From positions 1-12,812 of the forward strand of contig JAYTLK010000197.1 of the NCBI GenBank assembly GCA_043729515.1: DNA of 12,812 bases, read 5' to 3'. A program made the translations under genes and the position numbers. The stretch's first letter is position 1. The number at the start of each line of letters is the position of its first letter. The DNA is from JANXSS01 sp043729515 (lineage in GTDB: Bacteria; Pseudomonadota; Gammaproteobacteria; Burkholderiales; Burkholderiaceae_D). Shown piece by piece: positions 1 through 7,500 of this stretch. The notes under the pieces are model-generated. The model worked only from the letters and a program-made list of their open reading frames with translations, did no database searches and had not been told where the DNA came from.

Positions 1-642
1 CGGCACGGCTTCCGGCGTCATGTTGACTGCCGTGACATCCTTGTCGGAGAGGCCATTGCTCGACAGCGCATACGACAGCAGGAAGTCCGATGGCGACAAC
101 GGATTGAAGCCGACTTTCTTGCCCTTGAAATCGGCAACCTTGGTAATCGCCTTGGCGGCTACGATGGCATCGCCGCCGTTGGAGTAGTCGATCGGCATGA
201 CCACTTTCTGCTGCATGCCCTTGGCGACCTGACCGATCACCTGATCGTAGGTCAGCATCGCGCCCTGCACCGAGCCACCGGCCAGTGCTGCCGGGATCAG
301 GGCCGGATCGGCGAACACCTGCAGCTTCACCGAGACGCCGTTCTTCTTGAACATGTCCATCGCTTCGGCGACATAGAACGGACCATAGCCGATCCAGACC
401 ACCGTGCCGACGTTGAGCGTCGTTGCAGCGGCAGCTTGTCCTGCAGTTCCGAGCATGGCGAGCCCGGCCAGGACCGAGGCAACCATCGGCAACAACGCCG
501 TGGTCCTGCCGGCGACGTTGCGGCGATGCGATGCGCTGCAGGCGCTGTGGGCACTGCGGGCACTGCGGGCACTGACAAGCTCGGTAATACGACACAGGAT
601 GGCGATGCGGGACGTGCGGGACATGGTGGACTGGCTGGACAT
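1..642 (-). CDS. ABC transporter substrate-binding protein (NMT1/SsuA-TauA type), presumed guanidine binder; 3' end outside window
   Basis: Translated by hand from the ATG at 640-642; the frame stays open for 214 codons to the window edge, so the C-terminal part is missing. The start follows a CAGGAG ribosome site 6 nt upstream. A second ATG at codon 7 is possible. Residues 1-47 are an unusually long, Ser/Ala/Arg-rich n-region. A hydrophobic signal segment spans about 48-70 and ends in Ala-rich cleavage sequence near 73. The mature part starts LNVGTVVWIGYGPFYVAEA and continues with patterns (AGGSVQGAML, DFKGKKVGF) typical of the nitrate/sulfonate/taurine SBP family, so it should act in the periplasm. 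It is transcribed separately from its permease, behind its own sigma-54 promoter and guanidine-I riboswitch. That control is the main reason to infer guanidine as ligand. Family call is firm, ligand inferred. Confidence 0.88.
   Translation of the reverse strand, partial: MSSQSTMSRTSRIAILCRITELVSARSARSAHSACSASHRRNVAGRTTALLPMVASVLAGLAMLGTAGQAAAATTLNVGTVVWIGYGPFYVAEAMDMFKKNGVSVKLQVFADPALIPAALAGGSVQGAMLTYDQVIGQVAKGMQQKVVMPIDYSNGGDAIVAAKAITKVADFKGKKVGFNPLSPSDFLLSYALSSNGLSDKDVTAVNMTPEAVP
549..574. repeat. 9-bp tandem repeat in the signal-peptide region of the substrate-binding protein
   Basis: Nearly three exact copies of ggcactgcg on the plus strand, preceded by a degenerate copy. In the gene they encode the repeated Ser-Ala-Arg units (SARSARSAHSACSAS) in the n-region ahead of the signal sequence. 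Confidence 0.75.
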
Positions 643-673
643 GAAAGACTCCTGATCAGGTGGACGGGCGCAC

Positions 674-700
674 GGAGAACGACATTGCGTGTTGTTCTCC
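674..700 (-). promoter_or_regulatory. Inverted repeat overlapping the 3' end of the first riboswitch (possible expression platform)
   Basis: GGAGAAC at the aptamer's 3' edge can pair with GTTCTCC 13 nt downstream, a perfect 7-bp stem. The left arm uses the last four bases of the aptamer's conserved GGGAG, so the hairpin and an intact aptamer 3' end compete. This fits a ligand-controlled switch. However, no U-run follows the stem and it does not cover the ribosome site at 649-654, so the mechanism is unclear. Confidence 0.4.
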
Positions 701-815
701 CGGGCTTTTATCCCTCCGTGGAGCCTGGTTCTTGGAACCGGGCCGGACTGCTCTCGGACCAGACATCCGGCCATTGCCGCGCATGACGCGCAACCTGGCC
801 GGATCGGAACCCTAG
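697..815 (-). ncRNA. Guanidine-I riboswitch (ykkC class) upstream of the substrate-binding protein gene
   Basis: Read on the minus strand, the three conserved blocks of the ykkC/guanidine-I aptamer are present in order: CTAGGGTTCCG at the 5' end, CTGGTCCGAGAGCAG in the middle, and ACGGAGGGATAAAAGC followed by CCGGGAG at the 3' end. A variable GC-rich hairpin (CCGGTT/AACCAGG) sits between the second and third blocks. The aptamer ends 54 nt before the start codon of the substrate-binding protein. Known members of this class are guanidine-activated switches, so guanidine should raise expression. A 7-bp hairpin at 674-700 overlaps the aptamer's last four nucleotides and may be part of the expression platform. 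No U-tract follows it. Confidence 0.95.
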
Positions 816-880
816 CAATCCTCTGTCAGATGCCTTGCAAACGCGTGCTGTGCAATGCGCTCTTACCGCACGGTTTCTAT

Positions 881-896
881 AGCAAAACCGATGCCA
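881..896 (-). promoter_or_regulatory. Sigma-54 (-24/-12) promoter for the substrate-binding protein gene
   Basis: Minus-strand sequence TGGCAT-CGGTT-TTGCT has the invariant GG and GC separated by exactly 10 nt and matches the RpoN consensus TGGCAC-N5-TTGCW with one difference. Transcription should start near 870 and enter the guanidine-I aptamer about 55 nt later. A weak NtrC-like dyad (CGCACC-N5-GGCGCG, 956-972) lies about 90 bp upstream of the predicted start. It is GC-rich enough to be chance. Confidence 0.75.
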
Positions 897-1001
897 GTCG
901 ATTTCACGTGTTTATGCGCTGTTTTAAGGCGTTTTCGACGCACAACGATCCGCGCCGCGCCGCCATGGTGCGCAGCCCCGTTAGCCAGACGCAAGGCACC
1001 G

Positions 1002-2366
1002 TCAAACAACCCGGATCAATTTCTTGTTGACGAATTCCTGGATACCCGCCCCCGACAGCTCTCGTCCGTAACCGGAATTCTTGATGCCGCCGAAGGGCAG
1101 GTCCGGCGCCGACGATGCCGGCCGGTTGATGAACACCATGCCGGTCTCGATCTGGCTCGCCACCCGTTTTGCGCGTTCGATGTCTTCGCTGAACACCGAG
1201 CCACCCAGGCCGAACGGTGAATCATTGGCCAGCGTGATGGCAGCGGCTTCGTCCGGCACCCGGAAAAACAATGCCACGGGGCCAAAAAATTCTTCGTGAT
1301 AGGCAGGATTGTCCGGGCCGATGTTGGTAAGAATCGTCGGCTGCATGAAAGCGCCAGCGTGGTCGATCCGCTCGCCGCCCAGCACAACCCGTGCGCCCTT
1401 TTCCCGCGCGCGCTTGACCTGGTCCAGCAAATGCAGCAAGGCGTCCTCGGAACACAGCGGCGCCAGCGTGGTGTCCTTTTCCATCGGATTGCCAGGCTTG
1501 AAATTTTGCAGCGCCTGCTGGAACATCGTCAAAAACCGGTCGGCCAGGGGTTCGACGACGATGAAACGCTTCGATGCCGTGCATGCCTGGCCGGCATTGC
1601 CCATGCGACCCATGACCGCGCCCTTCACCGCCCGCTCCAGGTCGGCGTCTTCCAGAACGATGAAGGCGTCGCTGCCGCCCAACTCCATCGTCGTCTTCTT
1701 CAAGTTGTGGCCAGCACGCGAAGCCACCACGGCGCCTGCGGCTTCGCTTCCGGTCAGGGCCACGCCGCGCACCCGCACGTCATCGATCACCTGTGCCACC
1801 TGGTCTTTGGAAATGAACAGGTTGGTGTAGGCCCCGGCCGGCGCGCCGGCTTCCGCAATCAAGCGTTCGAATGCCTGAGCGCACTGCGGCACGTTCGAGG
1901 CATGCTTGACCATCACCACATTGCCGGCCACCAGATTCGGAGCGGCGAAACGCGCGATCTGGTAATACGGGAAATTCCATGGTTCGACACCGAACAGCAC
2001 GCCGATCGGCGCGCTTTCCACGACTGCCGTGCCGGTGGCGGTCGGCAATGTCTCGGGCGCCAGGAAGCGTTCGCCATTCTGCGCGTAGTAATCCAGGATC
2101 GCCGCGCACAAGGCGACTTCGCCGCGACTCTGGGCGATCAGCTTGCCCATCTCCAAAGTGATCAGGCTGGCGAATTCGTCCGGCCGCTCGCGCAGGATCG
2201 CGGCCGCCTTGGCCAGCACGGCGCTGCGCGCTGAAAATGCCGTCGTGCGCCAGTGCAGATAACAGGATTGTGCCTGCTGCAGCTTGGTCTCGAGTTCGGC
2301 GGGAGTGCATTCCGGGAAGGTCGCGCTGACCTTGCCGTCAAAGGGATTGGTTGTCTGGTAAGCCAT
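1002..2366 (-). CDS. NAD(P)-dependent aldehyde dehydrogenase, succinate-semialdehyde dehydrogenase type (GabD/Sad-like)
   Basis: This 454-residue protein is full length for the compact Sad/YneI-type branch of the ALDH family, which oxidises succinate semialdehyde or similar semialdehydes to acids in the cytoplasm. Visible landmarks are EPWNFPYY with Asn131, cofactor-binding VMVKHASNVP with Lys154, LTGSEAAG near 205, ELGGSDAF with general base Glu228, GNAGQACTASKR with nucleophile Cys262, and PFGGIKNSGYGRE near the C terminus. All expected catalytic residues are present. The start ATG follows an AGGA ribosome site (ACGAGGACACC). It is the last gene of the main operon, 101 bp after atzF with no promoter or terminator evident between them. 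Its role is uncertain. The core guanidine pathway needs no aldehyde dehydrogenase, so it may deal with a semialdehyde from a guanidino compound such as 4-guanidinobutyrate, which is speculation. Family is certain, exact substrate is not. Confidence 0.88.
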   Translation of the reverse strand: MAYQTTNPFDGKVSATFPECTPAELETKLQQAQSCYLHWRTTAFSARSAVLAKAAAILRERPDEFASLITLEMGKLIAQSRGEVALCAAILDYYAQNGERFLAPETLPTATGTAVVESAPIGVLFGVEPWNFPYYQIARFAAPNLVAGNVVMVKHASNVPQCAQAFERLIAEAGAPAGAYTNLFISKDQVAQVIDDVRVRGVALTGSEAAGAVVASRAGHNLKKTTMELGGSDAFIVLEDADLERAVKGAVMGRMGNAGQACTASKRFIVVEPLADRFLTMFQQALQNFKPGNPMEKDTTLAPLCSEDALLHLLDQVKRAREKGARVVLGGERIDHAGAFMQPTILTNIGPDNPAYHEEFFGPVALFFRVPDEAAAITLANDSPFGLGGSVFSEDIERAKRVASQIETGMVFINRPASSAPDLPFGGIKNSGYGRELSGAGIQEFVNKKLIRVV

Positions 2367-2467
2367 GGTGTCCTCGTAATGGATCTGTGGGGGCGATCAC
2401 ACCGTTGTCGGTTTGATCAGAGATCTCCTCCGATGCTACCCGATTACGCGGACTTCGGCTCTCCCGG

Positions 2468-4447
2468 TTAGCGCTGCGCCAGGTACGCGCGCCAGCCGCC
2501 CAGGTGGCTGATGTCGGTGGCGCCCGCCAAGCCAGCCGATTCGCACAGGAAGCCTTTCACCCAGCTGCCGTCATCAAGCTCCACCGACCCGATTCCCAAT
2601 GGCGCGGGCACATCGGCCACGAATTCACCGAACCGGCGCAGCGGCATCTCCCACAGCTCGAGCGCGATCTGGCTGCCAGTGCTGCCGGTACTGTCGGTAC
2701 TGCCGGAATTCACGATAATGCCGACCATTCCAACATCGTCGATATTGCCGGCGCCTGAGTTGCGCACCAGCCCCGGCTTGGCCGGTGTCGTGCCTGCCAG
2801 CGCATATAGCCGGTACTGCGCACTGGTGCGTGCATCGCCAAGCCAGCGCGCGCCACGTTCAACCAGTTGCCAGTTCAATGGCTGGCCGCGGAGATGGGCC
2901 CCGACCACGGCCACCGTGATGCGCGGTTCGTGCGACGACAGCGGCTGCAACGCGCCCAGGGAAGGCCTGTCGATATCCGGACTTGCACCGTCGAGACTTC
3001 TAACGTCGACCGTCTCGAACAAGCGTTGCGCGGCCGCCGCCAGGCGCAGATCGGCGCCGCACGGACCGACCAGCGTGACCCCGGCCGGCATGCCGCTGGC
3101 GCGCGCAGCAGCCGGCACGGCCAGCGCCGCCATGTCGAAAAAATTGACGAAATTCGTGTAGTAGCCCAGCTCGGCATTGCGCTGCACCGGCGCGGCCACC
3201 AGGTCGGCAATGCTGGGCATGGTCGGATTGGTCGGCAACAGCAGCAGATCGATGTCTGTCAACGCTGTCTCGGCCAGACGTCGCAATGCCGCCAGCCGGT
3301 ACTGGCCGTTGAACGCATCGACTGCGCTGTAATGCGCTCCCTGGCCGACGATGCCGGCCACCACCGGATCCATGGCCTCTCGCTGCGTGGCGTAGAAGTC
3401 GCCCAAGGCCGCCAGCCGCTCCGCCACCCACGGGCCCTGGTACAACAATTCGGCAGCCTGGCGAAACGGCGTGTAATCAATTCGGCTCACGGTGCAATCG
3501 CTTCGCGCCTCCAGACTGGCCACGGTGGCGGCAAATGCCTGCGCAGCTTCGCGGTCGCCAAAAAATTCCGGGCTGTCCGGCACGGCAATGCGCAACGTCC
3601 GTGGCAACATGCCCAGCATCGGCAGGTGACGCGAGTAGGTATCCTCGGCATCGTAGCCGGCCGCACTGCGCAACACCAGCCAGGCATCGGCGACGCTGCG
3701 TGCAAAGATCGAAACGCAATCCAATGTCCGGCATGCCGGAAACACGCCGCGCGTGCTGATCAGCCCGCGCGACGGCTTGAGTCCGACGATGCCGTTCAAG
3801 CCAGCCGGCACGCGGCCGGAACCGGCCGTGTCGGTGCCGAGGGCAAACGACACGAGTCCGAGCGCCACTGCGACGGCCGACCCCGAACTCGAGCCACCGG
3901 AGACGATTTCCGGATCGATTGCATTTCGCACCGCGCCGAACGGTGACCGGGTGCCGACCAGGCCGGTGGCGAACTGATCGAGGTTGGTCTTGCCGATCAA
4001 TAACGCGCCGGCGGCCTGCAGGCGCTCGACGACGGTTGCCGACCGGCCTGGCGTGAACGCAAACGCCGGACAAGCAGCGGTTGTCGGCATATCCGCCACA
4101 TCGATGTTGTCCTTGATCGCAAAAGGAATGCCGAACAACGGCAGACGGCCAAAAACCGGATCACCTTCCCGCAACAGAAGCGCGCCCAGTGCCGCGGCCT
4201 GCTGCTGCAGCAGCGTCGGATCGACCCGCGCGATCCAGATTTCAGGACGATCGGCAGCGTCGATGCGGGCCTGCACTTGCGCCATGCACGCCTGCGGGGT
4301 GAGCTGCCCGGACCGGTATTGCGAATGCAGGGCGTCGATGCGCATCGTCTGGTCTCCGGCCAGGCGCGCGGCCCGTTCGGCAAGCGCCGTCACCGGCATG
4401 GAAGATGCCGACGAGATGGGCATGGAGGATGTTGAAGAGCTGGTCAT
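2468..4447 (-). CDS. atzF: Allophanate hydrolase (amidase-signature domain plus C-terminal domain)
   Basis: Hydrolyses allophanate to ammonia and CO2, the last step of carboxylase-dependent urea or guanidine degradation. Residues about 35-460 are an amidase-signature domain with the Ser-cisSer-Lys triad visible: Lys112 in IKDNID, cis-Ser186 in SGGSSSGSA, and nucleophile Ser210 in GTDTAGSGRVPA (24 residues apart, as in the family). The last roughly 170 residues are the C-terminal domain of full-length allophanate hydrolases (PLNWQL, APLGIGSVEL, VKGFLCE). At 659 aa it is longer than the usual about 600. The extra length comes from a Ser-rich N terminus encoded by a duplicated 24-bp unit (4395-4442) and a Gly/Ser/Thr insert in the C-terminal domain encoded by 9-bp repeats (2673-2708). 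No good ribosome site precedes the first ATG, so Met9 or Met17 could be the true start. It follows the carboxylase by 74 bp in the same operon. Confidence 0.93.
   Translation of the reverse strand: MTSSSTSSMPISSASSMPVTALAERAARLAGDQTMRIDALHSQYRSGQLTPQACMAQVQARIDAADRPEIWIARVDPTLLQQQAAALGALLLREGDPVFGRLPLFGIPFAIKDNIDVADMPTTAACPAFAFTPGRSATVVERLQAAGALLIGKTNLDQFATGLVGTRSPFGAVRNAIDPEIVSGGSSSGSAVAVALGLVSFALGTDTAGSGRVPAGLNGIVGLKPSRGLISTRGVFPACRTLDCVSIFARSVADAWLVLRSAAGYDAEDTYSRHLPMLGMLPRTLRIAVPDSPEFFGDREAAQAFAATVASLEARSDCTVSRIDYTPFRQAAELLYQGPWVAERLAALGDFYATQREAMDPVVAGIVGQGAHYSAVDAFNGQYRLAALRRLAETALTDIDLLLLPTNPTMPSIADLVAAPVQRNAELGYYTNFVNFFDMAALAVPAAARASGMPAGVTLVGPCGADLRLAAAAQRLFETVDVRSLDGASPDIDRPSLGALQPLSSHEPRITVAVVGAHLRGQPLNWQLVERGARWLGDARTSAQYRLYALAGTTPAKPGLVRNSGAGNIDDVGMVGIIVNSGSTDSTGSTGSQIALELWEMPLRRFGEFVADVPAPLGIGSVELDDGSWVKGFLCESAGLAGATDISHLGGWRAYLAQR
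2673..2708. repeat. Four degenerate 9-bp tandem units inside atzF
   Basis: On the plus strand the units read ctgccagtg, ctgccggta, ctgtcggta, ctgccggaa. They are in frame and encode the Gly/Ser/Thr-rich insert NSGSTDSTGSTGSQ in the C-terminal domain of allophanate hydrolase, where homologues are expected to be shorter. Confidence 0.7.
4395..4442. repeat. Tandem 24-bp duplication at the 5' end of atzF
   Basis: Two adjacent 24-bp units (4395-4418 and 4419-4442) agree at 19 of 24 positions by hand comparison. In the gene they encode two Ser-rich blocks of eight residues, each containing SSM and a following Pro, at the extreme N terminus of allophanate hydrolase. The tract contains the Met9 and Met17 alternative starts. 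Confidence 0.65.
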
Positions 4448-4521
4448 GTCGGTTCACGATAAAAAGTTGAGATGGCGCTGCCTTGCATTGCATTGCGCAG
4501 CGAGCGAATCCGGCCCTTCGT

Positions 4522-7500
4522 TCAGGTGTCGGGCTGCTCTCGCAAAACAGCGATCGCCTGCCCACCCGCTACCGGCGTACCCTCCGCGACGAGCCACTCG
4601 ATGACCACCCCGGCGCACACTGCAGCAAGCGGAATTTCCATCTTCATCGACTCAAGAATGGCAATCGTGTCACCGCCTGCCACCAGTTGCCCTCGCTGCG
4701 CAACGATCTTCCAGACGCTGCCTGGAACCACCGCATGCAAGTGCCGGCAACCCGGTGCAAGCGCCGCCTCGGCATTGGCGTCGACCACTGCTTCCTCGCT
4801 GACCCAATCGGCCTGGCCGCTGCTGCGCCAGCGCTCGCGTTCGGCGGCAAAAGCGATACGCTGCTTGTGCTGGAAAACTGCGATGGAGGCGGATTCCTGC
4901 GCCAGGAAGCGGTTGTACTCTGCCAGCGAAAACGCGGTTTCCTCGATGCGGACCTCGAAGCGCCCAAGCGGGAAATCCCGCCGGTGTGCCAGCAATTCTT
5001 CCTCGCTGACTTCGTAGAAACGGATCTGGTCGAACAAACGCAGCAGCCACGGTTTGTCGTCGCGAAAACTGGCCGTCTGGCGATAACGGTTCCACATCTG
5101 CACGGTGCGGCCGACGAACTGGTAGCCGCCCGGTCCTTCCATGCCGTAGACGCACAGGTAGGCGCCGCCGATGCCGACCGCGTTTTCCGGGGTCCAGGTC
5201 CGGGCCGGGTTGTACTTCGTCGTCACCAGACGATGGCGCGGGTCGATCGGCGTTGCCACCGGTGCGCCGAGGTAGACGTCGCCCAGGCCCAGCACCATGT
5301 AGCTGGCCTTGAACACCAGGTCGTGCACGGCATCGGCATCGTCGAGATCGTTGATGCGGCGGATGAAATCGATGTTGCTCGGGCACCAGGGCGCGCCGGG
5401 CCGCACGGTGGTCTCGTATTTTTGAATCGCGAGGCGGGTCTGACTGTCGTTCCAGGCCAGCGGCAGGTGCACGATTCGCGAGGCCACCACCATGTCGGTC
5501 ACCGACGGCAGTGCGGCGATCAAGGCCGCCACCTGCGACTGCAGCGTGGCCAGCGGCAGGCGTCGATGGTCGACATGCACCTGCAGCGAGCGAATCCCGG
5601 GCGTCAGGTCGATCACACCGGGCAATGCCGCCGCTTCGATGGCCTGCATCAAACCGTGCACCCGAAAGCGCAGGTTGATGTCCAGGACCGGCGCGCCGAA
5701 TTCGATGAGCAGATAATCATCGCCGGCGCGGCGATAGACCAGCGGCGTGCCATCGCTCGTCGTGCCTTCGGCAACGATGGCCGACAGGGCAGTCGCAGGC
5801 TCGCGCTTCGCCGGCAAGGCAAAGGGTGACGCGTCCGGAGCCACTGCAGAAGCCACGTCGGCAGTGGCCGGCGCCGGTGCTGCAAACACCGCCTCCTGCT
5901 TTTCGCGCAGCGCTGCTGCCTGCGCCACCGACACGCAAATGAAACGCACCGTGTCACCCGGGCGAAGCTGGCCGGTCTTCCACAGATCGGCCGAGACGAT
6001 CACCGCCGGGCAGACGAAGCCACCCAGGCTCGGGCCGTCCGGCCCCAGGATGACCGGCATGTCTCCCGTGAAATCGATGGAGCCGATGGCATAGGCGTTG
6101 TCATGGATGTTCGATGGATGCAGGCCGGCTTCGCCACCATCGGGACGGGCCCAGCGCGGCTTTGGCCCGATCAGGCGCACGCCGGTGCGGCTCGAATTGA
6201 AGTGCACCTGCCAGTCGGCGGCGAAGAATGCAGCGATGTCGTCGTCGGTGAAAAAATCCGGCGCACCATGCGGACCGTAATGCACGGCGATTTCCCACGC
6301 GGTGCAATAGCAGGGAATGTGCATGGCTAAAGCCGACTTCATCGCCACGCTGGCTGCATTGGCAGCACTGGCGGCACCGGCCGTATCAGCCAAGATCGAA
6401 GCAGCCTCGTCCGGCACGGCGATACCTGCTTCGGCCACTGCCAGCGGCAGCACATCCCCGCTACGCAACGCCCGCCCGCCGTGCCCGCCGAACTGCCCGA
6501 GCGTAAACGTCGCGCGGCTGCCGATATAGGCCGGCACATCGATGCCGCCGGCAAAACCAAGATAGGCGCGTACCCCGCCACCGTCGACGGCGCCGCATCG
6601 CAGCACCTCGCCCGCTTTGACCCGATGCATGGCCCAGTTGGCCAGCGCGCGGGCGACCCCATCGGCACCGGACAGTTGCGCCTGCATGTCGGCGCCAGCC
6701 AGGGCGATGCGGCAATCCACCTGAAACCGCACTGTCGCGCCCTGCAGCGTCATCTCCAGCGTCGCTGCATCGCTGGCGTTGCCGAGCAAATGGTTGACCA
6801 TTCGATGGGCATACGCATCCATCGGTCCGGACGGTGGAATGCCGACTGCCCACAGGCCGAGTCGGCCCGGGTAATCCTGTACCGTCGTCTGGATACCGCC
6901 ATCAAGGATTTCAACGGTGCGCGGTCGAAATGGCATCTCGGCCAGCATGCCGGTCGTCTGCATCCCACCGCGAAACGGTGCGTGGCCGAGGATCGTCGCC
7001 AGGTAGGGCAGATTGGTCTGGATACCATCGATCCGGGTCGTGGCCAGGCCGGTGGCGAGTGCGGCAATCGACCCCTCTCGCGATGCGGCGTGCACGATCA
7101 GCTTGGCCAGCAGCGGATCGTAATACGGACTGACGGTCACGCCGCGTTCGATCCAGGTATCGACCCGCAGGCCGGCAGCAAATTCCACGGCCGTCAGTAC
7201 GCCGGACGAAGGCTGGAAGCTGCGTGCCGGGTCTTCTGCATAGACGCGCAACTGCATCGCATGGCCGTTCGGCACCAGGCTTGCCTGTGCCGGCAGCGCC
7301 CAGTGATTTGCGCTGTTTACTGCACCGACCTCAATCGGTGCGCCAAGGGTGTCCAGTGCGCTTGTCGTGCCCAGTGCGACAGCCTTACCCTGCCCGCCGT
7401 CTTCACGTGCGTCCGTACGCGCAGCGTCTGCCGCGCGAATCATCCACTCCACCAGATCGACGCCGAACACGGCCTCCGTCACACCGTGTTCGACCTGCAG

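Noticed and set aside
549..574. CRISPR-like repeats
   Set aside because: Units are 9 bp, contiguous without spacers, and in frame inside a gene.
897..1001. Intrinsic terminator after the aldehyde dehydrogenase gene
   Set aside because: Only very short stems and an AAAACGCC/TTAAAACAG stretch are visible; no stable hairpin followed by U-run on the minus strand.
1296..2234. Long plus-strand open frame (312 codons) opposite the aldehyde dehydrogenase
   Set aside because: Composition (His/Gln/Arg-rich) and position mirror codon use of the real gene on the other strand; typical antisense frame in high-GC DNA. The same applies to plus-strand frames at 2867-3946, 4483-5829, 6481-7821 and 10810-11709.
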